Below are positions 35,200 to 47,700 of a stretch of 64,000 nt of DNA, one piece after another (position 1 is the first letter of the stretch; each line of letters opens with the position of its first letter). Made by a program: the position numbers and the translations under genes. The notes below the pieces were generated by a model that saw only the letters and a program-made list of their open reading frames with translations, did not search any database and had not been told where the DNA came from. The stretch comes from a virus, in IMG/VR virus record IMGVR_UViG_3300045257_000193, positions 1-64,000 of that record, one strand, 5' to 3'.

Positions 35200-38100
35200 T
35201 TATTTATTTGTCCTTTGATTAATTTGAGAATACAAGTTCAGATACCTAAGACGGAATAAGCTATCCCCATCGTAACGGAAAGTAACATTGAACAAGTGAG
35301 AACTAATAAGGTTGCCTTCCCACTTGCTCAATCCGGATGAAGTATCTCCCGGAACATCACATTGCCAATCTTTATTTATACGTTCAAAGGCACCATTCTC
35401 AATTGTTGTAATCTGGCCATCTTGGTTAGTGATTGACTCACACCAAAGAGGCGTGTCGCTTTCCTGAGATATAAAGTTGGCTATCTTCTGCATATTTGGT
35501 TCTGCATTAAATATAACCTCAATACGGCTAGGATATTTTACACCATAGAAAGTATTAACCGGACCTGCTTCATGTTTATACATCTTACCATCCTTAAAAG
35601 TGTAAAGCTGCAGCTGAATATAAGCGAACTGCTCAGGAAGGAAACTAAAGAAAGATGACCATGTATTTGGGTAATCCTGACTTGCCGGATCAATGAATCC
35701 TATATTTTCATCATCAAATCTAAAGTATTGAGTTCTAAACTTTGGGTCAAACCCGGTAAAGCATCTATCCGAAACTTTGTTATAGAAATATGATCGCGCT
35801 TTGTAGTTACCGGATATATCGAATATGCTGTTGAATGTGTTATATCTTAAAGCGCACCCTTTTAGCTTGCTCCAGAAATAAATATAGTCATCATATTTGT
35901 TCACTGATTCGGGGTTAACGCAGCCATATCCACCAGGCAGCTTTCTTGCTGAGTTCAATAGGTGATCTGATATGATAAGGTTATCGCTTCCATCCGCATT
36001 CGCAAGCATGGCTTTATTAACATATACAAGCGCTGCTTCCTGCTCACAATTTATAAGAAGTATTTGTTCTTGGGAAGTCATCTTTCTGATAGCACCCCAT
36101 GTATAATCTAATTGATATGAGTTAAAGGAATAGAATGTACTTGTTCCATTAATACTTGCCCCATCAATATATCTGTCTGAATATCGAATGGTGTCCCTTC
36201 TTCTTGTTTGTCTTTCACCGTCAAGTAAAACAACGTTTGGCCTACCATTAGCCTTCTCCCATATTCCAGCTCTATTTAAGTTATCCGGACTCATAGAGAA
36301 GAAAGGATATTGAGAATAGCCTCTGCCTAAACTAAAGTCAATTACGCCTCTTTTTCTATAATTTATTCTAATGTCCTTAGCGTACATTGGAGCATACATC
36401 ATATAATGCGTGTCCCCTTCAAATATACTGAACGAGGTTTTAGAATATTGTCTCAGATCGGTTTTAGAATTATTTATAGGATAACAATCGCCATATTCAT
36501 AAAAGAATATATCATCTGATCCAGTATGAGGTGTATATATTTCAATAAATGCACCTGACCCTAAAATATTATCTTCCAGCAATCTTTGGTCGAATTTAAC
36601 TTTAAGGTATCTACCCTCAACAAAATCCTTTATTTCAAGATCAAGAATACCTGAATATGTTCCAGTGCTAGAATAGTAAATATTTAATCTATCTCCTGAT
36701 TGAAAAACGTATGGAGTTTCACAAGAGGGGTTGTATACTTGTCTTGCAACGGTATTCGTACTATTAAATTGGTTTTCTTCAAAGTTGGTTGTATTGTTCC
36801 AGTTATAAATATCTATTAGAATATCAACAGCTGAATCAAGCCCTGCTTTAGAGAATTCATTTATTTTCTCCCCTCTACGGTTAACTCCGCCTACATATAT
36901 TGCGGTCCCGTCAGGGGAGTATCCAATTATATAATCATTTTCATCACTATTAAATGGAACACTATCTGGCGTTCCTGGCCAAGTATAGTGTTGTACTGGC
37001 TTATATCTAGCTTGAGTAAATATTAAACCAGCTTGGTTATAGTTTCCTCCGGCACTTTTTGCCCAATATGTTACCTCTTTGTATATTGGCTTATCAGTAT
37101 CGCTAAGGCCATATTCATATACTGGAAGTGGGCTACTCCAATCATTCCCATCAGCAATCATGTTGTTTACCCGTCTTTCTCCTGGAGTTGCGCCAAGCGG
37201 AGGTAAATAAAGAGTTACATTTTCTTTTGTTTGTGCAGCGGCAGTTCCAATTACTTTTCTTATGAAAGATGGATTACCATTAGAGTCATAGCCAGATACA
37301 TATAGGATATCATTCGTAATACCCTGTACAAATCTTGTAACTTTATTATTGTTTGTTCTAACAATTTGATAATGTGTTGCCCATTCTGGCGGAGATCCAG
37401 CGATATCAAAGTCAAAACACCAAACTTTCTCCTTGTCACCAGCCCTATAATCCGGAGGTGTTAAAACTTTTAATCGTTGGTCTGTGTAAACGCCCGACTT
37501 TTGTCCAAACTCATTATAAAAAACAAGGCCTATTTCATATTTAGAATTATTCTTCCATACCATGAAATTCCCAACTAATTCTGCTTGGCTAGGTCCTGTA
37601 ATTGTATCGGTAAAATAATCTACACTTTTTCTTCCCTGACTAACATTTCCAATAACCAAATTAAATTCAGCAAACCCTTCAAGCGTGTTTCCTATAAGAT
37701 TTCTATTATCTACTGTTTCAATAGTTTCACACGGCCAAATATCATCATATGGCCGCTCAGTATCAGTTGGTGCTATTACGCTAAAAGATAAATCATTTCT
37801 AAATTGTACAGATAAATCTTCATTACTGCCATATACGGACAAATCAGTATCGGATAATATTAATTGATCCCATTCAGTCTGATTGATAACTTCATCTACT
37901 TTAGTTCTTTTAAATAATTTAAAAGGCCCTAAATATGTATTTGCGTATGCAAAATCTATATATTTAATCTTTGTATTATAGTAAAGTCCGTCAATACCTC
38001 CAGCTCTAAAGACCCTAAACTCATTGATTTTAAATTGAGAATAAATGGCATCATCTAAAACTAGCGTAGTATATTTACTGCTAACTAGTTTAGAATAAGG

Positions 38101-38697
38101 TGACCAAGAGCTTTGTTGCCCATTGTCATATACAAATCGATATATGAAATAGTAGTTTTCTTTCCGGTAAAAATTAGTATTAACAACTCCAGTTTGCTGC
38201 AATTGTATTTGCAAAGGAAACGTGGGTGGAGTTTTTATTAAAGACATATCAAACTCAATTGGATCAAATAAAAATTCCAATACGTTTATTTGTCTTGGGT
38301 ATTTAGATCCACCTTCAGTCCATGTAAGTAAGTTGTTTATAAGCGTTACGGAATGAATGATCAAGTCTGATTCCCACCCCAAATTGCCAATAACTAATTG
38401 AGTAAAATTAGTGCCATCAAAAACACTTATCGAGTCGTTATTATTTGAATTCCAAGTAAAAACGTATATTTTATTTTTTGATGTATCAGAATACTTACCT
38501 ATTGTTTTATTATCCCCAGGCGCAAGTGCATTTGGAATCTCGACATTACCCAATACCGGTTCGATAATACCATCTTTACTATTGTTTACAATATTTACCC
38601 TACAGTTTTCAACTCTTCTAGAAAATGTTTTGTCTACACCTTCATCAGCAGTATCAAAATCCATTCCGATTACAACTCTTTTATCCTGTAGATTCAT
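35200..38697 (-). CDS. Tail stabilisation protein (crAss-like Tstab type)
   Basis: A 1165-residue, beta-rich protein of the size and sequence type of the large crAss-like tail stabilisation protein. The N-terminus has a conserved opening (RVVIGMDFDTADEGVDKTFS, then ENCRVNIVN) and WTEGGSKYPRQINV. Later parts contain many Tyr/Asn/Gly beta segments (DGQTPI-type loops are absent). It is thought to plug or stabilise the portal and tail after packaging. It is the last gene of a short reverse operon behind a lipoprotein gene and is isolated on the reverse strand inside the structural region. Confidence 0.75.
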   Translation of the reverse strand: MNLQDKRVVIGMDFDTADEGVDKTFSRRVENCRVNIVNNSKDGIIEPVLGNVEIPNALAPGDNKTIGKYSDTSKNKIYVFTWNSNNNDSISVFDGTNFTQLVIGNLGWESDLIIHSVTLINNLLTWTEGGSKYPRQINVLEFLFDPIEFDMSLIKTPPTFPLQIQLQQTGVVNTNFYRKENYYFIYRFVYDNGQQSSWSPYSKLVSSKYTTLVLDDAIYSQFKINEFRVFRAGGIDGLYYNTKIKYIDFAYANTYLGPFKLFKRTKVDEVINQTEWDQLILSDTDLSVYGSNEDLSVQFRNDLSFSVIAPTDTERPYDDIWPCETIETVDNRNLIGNTLEGFAEFNLVIGNVSQGRKSVDYFTDTITGPSQAELVGNFMVWKNNSKYEIGLVFYNEFGQKSGVYTDQRLKVLTPPDYRAGDKEKVWCFDFDIAGSPPEWATHYQIVRTNNNKVTRFVQGITNDILYVSGYDSNGNPSFIRKVIGTAAAQTKENVTLYLPPLGATPGERRVNNMIADGNDWSSPLPVYEYGLSDTDKPIYKEVTYWAKSAGGNYNQAGLIFTQARYKPVQHYTWPGTPDSVPFNSDENDYIIGYSPDGTAIYVGGVNRRGEKINEFSKAGLDSAVDILIDIYNWNNTTNFEENQFNSTNTVARQVYNPSCETPYVFQSGDRLNIYYSSTGTYSGILDLEIKDFVEGRYLKVKFDQRLLEDNILGSGAFIEIYTPHTGSDDIFFYEYGDCYPINNSKTDLRQYSKTSFSIFEGDTHYMMYAPMYAKDIRINYRKRGVIDFSLGRGYSQYPFFSMSPDNLNRAGIWEKANGRPNVVLLDGERQTRRRDTIRYSDRYIDGASINGTSTFYSFNSYQLDYTWGAIRKMTSQEQILLINCEQEAALVYVNKAMLANADGSDNLIISDHLLNSARKLPGGYGCVNPESVNKYDDYIYFWSKLKGCALRYNTFNSIFDISGNYKARSYFYNKVSDRCFTGFDPKFRTQYFRFDDENIGFIDPASQDYPNTWSSFFSFLPEQFAYIQLQLYTFKDGKMYKHEAGPVNTFYGVKYPSRIEVIFNAEPNMQKIANFISQESDTPLWCESITNQDGQITTIENGAFERINKDWQCDVPGDTSSGLSKWEGNLISSHLFNVTFRYDGDSLFRLRYLNLYSQINQRTNK

Positions 38698-38706
38698 ATT
38701 GGTTAA

Positions 38707-39066
38707 TTATTCTGGTAAAGAACTTAAATCTAAAGTCCCTGAAGTAGTATTTAAAATTTCAATGTAGATATGGCCAGACTGGTAATTATTTAAATCTCTA
38801 GCTCTAACTCTTATGTTTATAGGGTTGTCACAGCTATATTTGATAGTTCTATTTTTATCTATTGTAGTAAAAGAAAAAGCTGGCCCACTTTGAGGCGCAT
38901 CTACCACCGTATCATTATCTAGGTAAGAAGTCACAGTAGTATTTTCAGGAACTTCGTATTCCAGGAAATATAAAGTTGATGGCTTTGTTGGCATAGGGTC
39001 GTTATTTTTTTTATTGCAAGAACAAATAATCAAACATGCAAATAAGGTAAATATTAAGTTTTTCAT
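38707..39066 (-). CDS. Phage-encoded lipoprotein
   Basis: A 119-residue protein with a lipoprotein signal: MKNLIFTLFACLIICSC, with the lipobox cysteine at residue 17 (IICSC), then a hydrophilic linker and a beta-rich domain. It would be lipidated and placed in the outer or inner membrane. It lies 9 bp upstream of the tail stabilisation gene. Phage lipoproteins often block receptors or superinfection; an outer-membrane spanin role is less likely because it is far from the lysis genes. Confidence 0.7.
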   Translation of the reverse strand: MKNLIFTLFACLIICSCNKKNNDPMPTKPSTLYFLEYEVPENTTVTSYLDNDTVVDAPQSGPAFSFTTIDKNRTIKYSCDNPINIRVRARDLNNYQSGHIYIEILNTTSGTLDLSSLPE

Positions 39067-39088
39067 AGTAGTAAGGTTTAGGTTAATA

Positions 39089-39123
39089 CAAATATATTCA
39101 AAATTATATGTAATAATAGCAAA
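39089..39123 (-). promoter_or_regulatory. Promoter for lipoprotein-Tstab operon
   Basis: TATATTTG on the reverse strand (39089-39096), the same -7 box as groES, lies 23 bp before the ATG at 39066. TTTG is found 23 bp upstream (39120-39123), at the long end of the spacing range. Between box and ATG is the AACCTAAACC-TTACTACT leader. Confidence 0.5.
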
Positions 39124-39183
39124 AATTTTAGATATTATTAGTAAAATTGGTTAATATTGTTAATGTAAATAAATGATACCAAT

Positions 39184-39912
39184 ATGGCTATACCATTAGC
39201 ACTTATAGGAATGGCAGCGGATGCTGGGATGAAGGCTCAAACTGCATATAGTCAAGATAGGCAGCGCAAGCAACTTCAGGCTGCAGCGAAAGTCAGGCCA
39301 ATTTTAGGTATTCCAACTGCTTTGCAGGAGAAGGCTAATTTGGCTAAGAATATGGCTAATAGTTCCCTTTTGCCAGCACAGGGATACTATGAAAATCAAT
39401 TAGGCGCCAGTACATCCAGAGCAAACAGGGAAATACAAAATACTGGCGGGTCGGCCAGCGACGTTATAGCTGGATTGACTCAGGTTGACGCAAATAACAG
39501 AAATCAACTATCAGCCTTAGCAGCTGCAGGAGCAGAAAATCAGCAACAAAATAAAGCTAGTTACGGGAATACTTTATCAGAAGTAGCCGGACAGCAGAAT
39601 GAAATGTTTGATTATAATCAAAACCAACCATATCAAAGCCAACAGTTAAAGATACAATCACTGAGAGATTCTTCTAATAGAAATCTTAACAACGCAATAA
39701 GTTCAGGTATTGATCTTGCATCTAATTATGATACAGGAAAACAAATGGACGATGTGTACGGTACTAATTACTATGGTGGGAATAGACAAGTAGGAGCAAG
39801 AGCGCCACGCAGTAGCAGGTCTGCTTCAGGAGCACCTTCGGCCCCGAATGCGCCACAACAATATAGCCCAATGTTTAATAATACTAACTTAGGGATGGCC
39901 CCAATACAATAA
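39184..39912 (+). CDS. Virion internal (cargo/ejection) protein, small
   Basis: A 242-residue protein rich in Ala, Gln, Asn and Ser. An N-terminal hydrophobic patch (IPLALIGMAADAGM) is followed by helix-forming Gln/Asn-rich sequence with no cysteines. It is the first of three consecutive genes encoding large, helical virion proteins, the slot of ejected cargo proteins in crAss-like and P22-like podoviruses. The function is inferred from composition and order. Confidence 0.6.
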   Translation: MAIPLALIGMAADAGMKAQTAYSQDRQRKQLQAAAKVRPILGIPTALQEKANLAKNMANSSLLPAQGYYENQLGASTSRANREIQNTGGSASDVIAGLTQVDANNRNQLSALAAAGAENQQQNKASYGNTLSEVAGQQNEMFDYNQNQPYQSQQLKIQSLRDSSNRNLNNAISSGIDLASNYDTGKQMDDVYGTNYYGGNRQVGARAPRSSRSASGAPSAPNAPQQYSPMFNNTNLGMAPIQ

Positions 39913-39922
39913 TAATTTATAG

Positions 39923-41722
39923 ATGGCAGCACCAGATTTAACTTCTCAGAAATTATTAGCTACTAATCCAGACCAAGGTTTTGGAGATTCAGTTGTATTG
40001 CCATACCGTCCGCGAGGTTTTGATTATACCCCATATCAATTTATGGGCGCTAATGAAGATCGTGCAGCAAAAGAAAGGGCAGCCAAGGCTGATAGGGACC
40101 TTAAAATGTTAGCTGATTTTGGTAAAATTAGTAATGATACAAAGGGCAATCCAGAGTTGCAGTACAAACAAGGAGAATATAAAAAGTATTTTGCTGGTAA
40201 ATTAGATAGGGGGGAGAATATACCAAAAGAGGAATTGGCTGCAGCACAAGCGGATTTAGATTTACATTCTGCAATAAGTAAGGATGAAAAGAATAAGTAT
40301 GATAATGAAATATCTACTGTTATTCCGGCTTATGCACAAACATATGGAGATGCATATAATAAAGGATTAGCAGCACATGCTGCAGCAAAAGGCGAAGGTG
40401 GATATTGGACTACTCCGCAAGGTGGTTTTAGGGCGCAATCTGACCCAACAGAAGCTACACACCTTTATGATGCTGAAACAGCAGTAAAAGATTTTGCTGG
40501 AAATTTTAAGATGTCTTCTCAAACAAATGAGAACTCTTGGGAAAATCCAGAAAAGGCCGGTTCTAAAAAAACAACAGCAGGAGCATTATTCATGGTTTCG
40601 GATCCAAAAAATCCGGGACAAATGAAGATAGGTGTTGGGCAACAACATGTAGATGCTTTGTTATCAGAAAAAAACGGTGTTCTTCAAAAAAAAATAGATA
40701 AAGAAATGGTTTTCCCTCAATTCCAAAAGGATGCTGAGGAAATAGCGAGACTATCAAAAACAGATAAAAATTACGCTAAGTATGCATTGATGACTCCTGA
40801 ACAAATAGCTCAAGATTTAATTACCAATGGCAACCCTTTACGCAAAGGTCAGGGCGGGACAAGTTTAAATGCTGCAGGATATCGTAACCAAATAGCAAAA
40901 GAAATGCTTGAGGTGCATAATCAGAAAACGCAAGGTTTAGTTGAAAGCAATGAAGAAAAGTCAGCCGTAGATAGTTCTACAGGGGGTAATGCATCGACAA
41001 ACGTTATTGCAACTCCAGGTGAATATTCCCATACAACAACAACAGCTGCTCCAACATATTACACCGACCCAGTTACAGGAAAAGTAACAAGAACAACATA
41101 TAAAATAAATCCAGGGCCAGTTCCGGGCGTCTATTTCTCAGTTAAAAAGGGAGAAAATGGGCCAGCAACTCCAGGTTTACCACCATTAACAACGAACGTT
41201 AAAAATCTACGTAATTTAACAACCGGTCAGATACTTCAAAAAACAACAACAGATCCTACATTCCAAATAACGCATGCTGGTTTTGGGCTTATTGATCCAC
41301 AAGGGAAAAAAATAGGCGGACCTATAGATGTTACAACTGCTCGGTTAAATGAGTTAGCCAATAAATGGAAAGAGTATTATGCTAATGGAATGAAAGGTAC
41401 TAAGCCAGATAGTTTTGGTAATTATACCGGACAGGATATAGCAACTGGATTTGTTAATGAAAAAGTAAATGTTGAAAATGATGAAGCCGCCAAAAAGAAA
41501 GCTGAAGAAACTGGTGGAGAATACTTATATTCAGAGGATGAATCTGGTAAAAAGATAGCAACAATAAGATATGCGGTTCAGACACCATTTAGCCAACAAG
41601 ATGCAATAGGTAGTCACGTAAGGGCTAATACTAACTATTACAATAGGACTAAATTGTCTCCAGAAGAACAAGCGTTAAGAGATGCTTGGGATAAATACGA
41701 TAAAGCATTACACGGATATTAA
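39923..41722 (+). CDS. Virion internal (cargo) protein, medium
   Basis: A 599-residue, Lys/Glu/Ala/Thr-rich protein. The first 150 residues are helical; the middle has a Thr-rich low-complexity stretch (residues about 350-380) between two folded parts. No enzymatic motif recognised. It lies between the small and giant cargo genes with 9-10 bp gaps. It should be ejected with or form the channel for DNA entry. Confidence 0.6.
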   Translation: MAAPDLTSQKLLATNPDQGFGDSVVLPYRPRGFDYTPYQFMGANEDRAAKERAAKADRDLKMLADFGKISNDTKGNPELQYKQGEYKKYFAGKLDRGENIPKEELAAAQADLDLHSAISKDEKNKYDNEISTVIPAYAQTYGDAYNKGLAAHAAAKGEGGYWTTPQGGFRAQSDPTEATHLYDAETAVKDFAGNFKMSSQTNENSWENPEKAGSKKTTAGALFMVSDPKNPGQMKIGVGQQHVDALLSEKNGVLQKKIDKEMVFPQFQKDAEEIARLSKTDKNYAKYALMTPEQIAQDLITNGNPLRKGQGGTSLNAAGYRNQIAKEMLEVHNQKTQGLVESNEEKSAVDSSTGGNASTNVIATPGEYSHTTTTAAPTYYTDPVTGKVTRTTYKINPGPVPGVYFSVKKGENGPATPGLPPLTTNVKNLRNLTTGQILQKTTTDPTFQITHAGFGLIDPQGKKIGGPIDVTTARLNELANKWKEYYANGMKGTKPDSFGNYTGQDIATGFVNEKVNVENDEAAKKKAEETGGEYLYSEDESGKKIATIRYAVQTPFSQQDAIGSHVRANTNYYNRTKLSPEEQALRDAWDKYDKALHGY

Positions 41723-41731
41723 TAAATAAAC

Positions 41732-44700
41732 ATGCCAGAAGCAGTAATACAAAGAGCGGATCAATATCTAGCAGACAAATTTAATAACGGTGTTTTAACA
41801 CCTGATAAATCAGCCGCATTAGTTGCGAATCCTGAGGTATATAATAATGCATTGGCTAAAATGTATACCGATAAATATTCAGGATCATTTGAAGATTTTG
41901 ACAAGTTTAAATCCGCATATCAATCCCAATACGGTGATCCTTTTAAAAAAAAAGAACCATCGGCACCCTCTTCAACAGAAAAAAAGGTACAGAGCTTCGA
42001 TACAAAGCAGAGAATACAGCAACCATTGACGACAGCTCTTCAGGAGGCAGCTACGCCAACACAAGAAACGTCTTTAGAGAATTATGTAACGCCATCCGAC
42101 GGGGCACAATTAGCTACATTCCAAACTGGTGGAGAAAGAAAACAGATTCCTGTAGCCGATGCATTACAACCATTAAGCACGCAATCAAAGCAGCAAGAAG
42201 CGGATGCACTGCGTTCCGAACAGTATTCAAAAGGGCTTTTGCAGAATACCAATCAGGCACCTACGACAGCAATACCGAAGACTGATTTTTCTGTCGCATC
42301 AGAATCAACAGTCCCACAAATAAATAAGCCATTAACATTTGATGAAGCCAAGAATTTATCTTTTGGCAATGTACCGACTGTTATGGATGAAGCTTTAGGT
42401 TCGGCAAACGAATTTCTTGCCCCCTTAAACAAGGCTGTATATGATGCAATACCTCAAGCAGTACTTACATTAAATAATATTGCTGGATATGGAGCAGAAA
42501 AGTTCACAGGAACGCCATCACCATATACTTTTGAGGAATATAATAAAGCCTACGACAATTCGTCTCCTATGGGGAAGGCCGCAATGTGGCTAACCGGAAT
42601 CAAAGAAGCTACAATGTGGCATGATTTTAATGAAGAAAATATGTCCGCTTCTCCTGAATTTGAGCAAAGTATTTTAGGTGGGGTTAGTTCTGGATTAGGC
42701 CAAGGAATTACTATGATCGCCGGGACTGGCGCCGTAAATATGCTTAGTAAAGGTAAGCAATTATTGGATGCAGCAAAATATGCCAATGCATTATCAAAAT
42801 CAGGATCAATTATAGGCGCAGGTGCTCAGGCGGCTAAAACGATTGCTACACAACCAGCAACATACGTTGCCGCATCACAAGTATTCAATTCTGAATTTCA
42901 AGATGCTTATAATCAAACAGGTAATGCCGATGCTGCTTTTAAGTCCGCAGTAATAAATACTGTTGGGTCAGCTGGTCTTGAAGCTATGCCTATTATGTCA
43001 TTTATGGGTAGGCTAGATAAAGTAACTGGGGGAGGATTAAAACAAACATTAATAAACGGATTTAAGGGTGGTCTTGAAGAAGCAACAACTGAGGTTTTGC
43101 AGCAAGCGTTATCAAATATGGTAGCATCCAATTTGTATGATGACACCAGAAATATTACTGATGGCATGGTTCAATCAGGCGAAGTTGGAGGGTTGACCGG
43201 ATTTGCATTGAATATTATAGGCGCATCCCTTGGAGCTAAACTAAGAGCAACAACGGACCCATATGAGGCTCAGGAAATAAAGAAGACTCAAGAATATGTT
43301 CAAGCAAAAAAGGATTTATTTGATAAAGAGCAAGAACAGATAGTCGCAAATATGGAAAATCAGATAATATCAATGAATACTACTGAAATGCAAAAACAAC
43401 TAAATGTAGAGAATATAACACCTAAAGAATTTTCCAATGTAATGCAGGTTATGCAAACTATGCCTAACTCAGAAGCAATTACGCCTAAAACTGTAGGGGT
43501 TACAAATAAGATCAATGGCTTATTAGTTGAAAAACAAGATATATATTCTAACGTATTAAGCGTTGAGCAACAAGAGGTAGCAGATAAAAGAGCTGAAAAA
43601 ATAGATACAGAAATAAGAGATCTTACAAATACTATTGGTGAGATATATGCTAACCCATCCAAAAAACAAATAGAAGAAAATGATAATAAAATTGGGCAAC
43701 AAGTTCCAGGTGAAGAGCGAATCGGGCAAGAATCTGAGCAAGCCAAACCTATCGAAACAACAAGCGGAACGGAGACTGAAACAAGTCGAGATATTCAAGC
43801 ACATGAAGAAGTAGCTCCTAATCAGGAAGAGGATTTGACCGACCCTGAAGTAATTGCTACTAAATATCATGAAGAACGAACAAATCCGGTACATATTACC
43901 CCAGCAGAACGCGCTATTGCAGACTTGTTAAGATCGGGTGTATCCAAAGAAGGAGTTAGAAGACAAGGTGATGTTAATAAATTTAATAACTCCATGGCGC
44001 GCGCTTATTTTAAAGAAGGTGCAAATACTATTGATCAGGTAGCACAGCAAGCAAGCAGCACTATCAATCCGGAAGGTGATGGAAATGAAGTTACCCCGGA
44101 AGATGTGTGGGATTTTATGAATAAATACCCACAAGGTCCCGACCAAATTGATAGACCAGCGGGAAATCCAAGATTAAGGGAATTATCCGATAAATACGAA
44201 GAGGTAACAGGCAAGCAGTTAAATAAAACAATAGCTAAAAAAATAGCTGAGGCGAAATCAACACCACCTCAAAATATTAAAGAAGATCCTAACTCAGTAA
44301 TTGATAAATATACGGATGAGAATGGGGATGTAAAGTTAGATGAACTTGAAAAAGATATATCGGCATTACCGTTCCTATATGATTTAACACCAGAAGAAAC
44401 TAAAATAGTAGAAAATTATGTCAAAGAGAGCAGAAAAGCTGACCGAACTAGTAGCGAAAGCACTAGCGCAATACCGGTTGAACAACCCGAAAGAAAAACA
44501 ACCATTGCCGACAAATCAGAAACCATCCGCGAAATAAAGGATAAGAAGCTAACCCATGTAAAGGGAGTGGCAATGGGCAGCGGAGTTGCAAAAGGTACCT
44601 ATTTAAGCACCGAGAAAGGCAATAGATACCAAGGCCGTGGTAAAAAGTTCAATGCTGATGTAAATATTAAAAATCCATATACTACATCAGAGAATAATCT

Positions 44701-47700
44701 GAATAAAGAGCGTGGGGATGTGCTCAAAAGCAATATCAATCAATTCTCCGAAACAGATTTTGAAGGCGCAGAAATACCTCCCAATCCAATAATAGATGAC
44801 TTGAGTAACTCCGGCACTGAAAAACTAGCGGACTTATTCACAAAGAACTTACAGGATCAAGGATATGATTCTATGTACTTCCCGGAAAGTAAAACCCAGG
44901 AAGGCGAACTTGTCGTATTTGACAAAGGTAAAGTAACATTAACAGAAGATCCCGAAATTACGGATGCTATGAAGATGTCGCGTGAGGCATATGATCAGAA
45001 ATATCCAGAAGGTAATTATGATGAAGCACGCGCTGAATATACAAAAGATACAGAAAATCTACAGGAGGCTAATAAAAAAGGAGAAACTTTAGAAGGAGTT
45101 ATCCTAATGGAGAAAGGCTTTTTGAAAGCAGTTCCAATGGACACACGTTTCAAAAAAGGTACAGACAAGTTAAAGCAAGCATGGATCAAGGCAACAAGAG
45201 TTGGCGGCGCTATTCCATTTGATCTCGTTTTCAACTATTCCTATATACGAAAAAATACTATCGCTCAAAAGATTGAAGAAGTTGAGCATACAATGAAACA
45301 GGTAGAAAAATCTATTACTAAACACCTTGGGGGTAAAAGCAAAGTTACAAAAGAACAATTAGTAGCTATCGACCATGTATTACACGGGGAGACGCCTTCT
45401 ATAATTCTTCCTTCTGAAGTATTAGCTGAAGTTTCAACATTAAGAAGTGTTATTGATGGATTATCACTTGAAATGAAAAACTCTGGGATGCTTTCAGATT
45501 CAATGCAAGCAGTTATTGATCAGAATATGGGTACATACCTGAATCGTTCATATAAGAAGTGGAATGATCCAGTATGGAAAGAGAATGTTCCGGAAGAAAC
45601 GATGAATAAAGCTGTTGCTTATCTTAAAAATGAGTACATCAAATTTTATACTGCCAAATATCAAAAGTCTCAGGAGGCGTTTAAAAATAAGGATAAGCGC
45701 ATTCGTGATTTCAGAACTACTATTGCAAACAAGCAATCTAAAGTTGATGAAAATAATGCCAAATTAGCTGAATATAAATCCAAACATGATGCATATATAG
45801 CTAAGATCGACAATAAGATAAAGTCATTAAAGAAACGCCCAAATAAAGAGCAAGTAGGCCCTGATTTATCTGGCAAAACCAAGCAGACAAAACACGAAGG
45901 TAAAATAGCGTATCTTGAAGCAGTTAAAGCTGATTCTATTAAAGACTTCAATTCTATATACGATACTAAAAAATCTCAATTTGATAAGCAGAATGCAAAA
46001 ATAGAGGCCGCCATAGCTAAAGCTGAGAATGCAGCATATAATATGCAGCAGAAAAACTATCCGGAAGTAATGAAGGAAAGTTTGGATAAGTTTACAAGCC
46101 CTGACGATGGGGAAATAAGCGCACTTATCAATCAAATCCTTTATGCGCCAACGGATAATATCAACCCAAGTGGTAAAGCCGGAGCAATATCAGGATCATT
46201 CTTAAAGCAGCGTAGTGAAAGATTAAATCAAAGTCCAGAGATAAGAGAATTAATGGGTGAATATCAAGACCCATATATTAACTTCTTGTCTACGGCAAAT
46301 AAAATGATTACTTCTATTCAGAACTATACTTTCCAGAAGCAATTAAAGGCTCAAGGAATGGGTACTATATTCTCTGATAAACCAACAGGTGATTTCCACC
46401 GACAAATTGAAGGGGATGCATGGAAAGGATTAATAGAAGATGGTGATGTATACACTACAGAAACATTTGAAGCGGCATTAAAAGAACTAAACGGAATGAT
46501 TCAGCAGGATATGAGTCCTGGAATGAAAACATTTAGGGCTATCGTATCCTTAGTTAAAGTAGGCAAGACTGCAGCGTCTGCTCCAGGAGCCGTAGCCAAT
46601 TATATTTCTAACGTATCAAATATTGTTAGTAATGCATGGAATCCTACGTATGCAGCAAAAAAATGGGTTCAGTTAAGTAGACCACAATTAGTAGAAGAGA
46701 TAAAAGATCTAAAAAAACTAGGTATTTTAGGGCAAAGTGTTTCTGGTAGAGAGTTAGCTGATCGTATTAAAGATACAGCTGGATATGTGCCTTTTGAAAC
46801 TTATTTAGAATCGGTACCCGGATTAGACATTTTCTCAAAAGGAATAAAAGGTATAGTTTCTGGCAGTAAAAAGATATTTGAGGTTGGTGATGAATACGCC
46901 CGCGTTATTGGATTCTATGCAGAGGTTGAAAGATATCGTACAGTTCATACAGATTGGACCGAAACTCAATTACGTGATAATGCAGCTAAGATTGTATCCA
47001 ATAATTCGCCAACATACGATCTGGCCTATCCATGGGTTAAAAACTTCAGAAATTCTCCTTGGTTCTCAACATTTGCGACATTCCCTGCAGAGATTTATAG
47101 GACAACCACAAATCAAGCATATCAAATTAAGAAAGACCTATCCAAGTCTGAAACAAGGGCTATCGGCGTAACGAGATTAGCCGGAATATTAACTTCAATG
47201 GGTTTTGGAGCTTATCAGATTATGCAAATGGCAACCACCATGATTAGCGGGGATGATGAAGATGAAAGGGATTTAAGATTATTTGTTCCTGAGTATTCAA
47301 AATTTAATCCATTGCTATTATATAGAAAAGATGGTGACGAATACACATATACTGATGCCGGCAGATTTACATACTATAACAATTTCATATCTCCAATTAT
47401 AGCTTTCTCAAATGGAGATATAGAAAAAGAGGAATTTGATTCAAGAATATATAATTCCATTGGACAGATGTTACAGCCATTTACTGATATAAATATTGTC
47501 ACAGAAGCGGGTGCTGATATTGCATTTGGATATAAGTCTGGTACCGATGAAAAAATATATAGCGAAAATGATTCAAATACAGAAAAACTACGTAAAATAT
47601 CTGAGCATATCGGGAATAAACTGGAACCAACAAATGTTAAGGTGGGCCGCAGCTTTTATGATTTAGCAGTATACGGTAAGACAAAACACGGGTCAGAAGT

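Noticed and set aside
45170-46135. Reverse frames opposite the giant virion gene
   Set aside because: Antisense shadows of a Lys-rich coding stretch, which produce Phe/Leu/Ile-rich frames.
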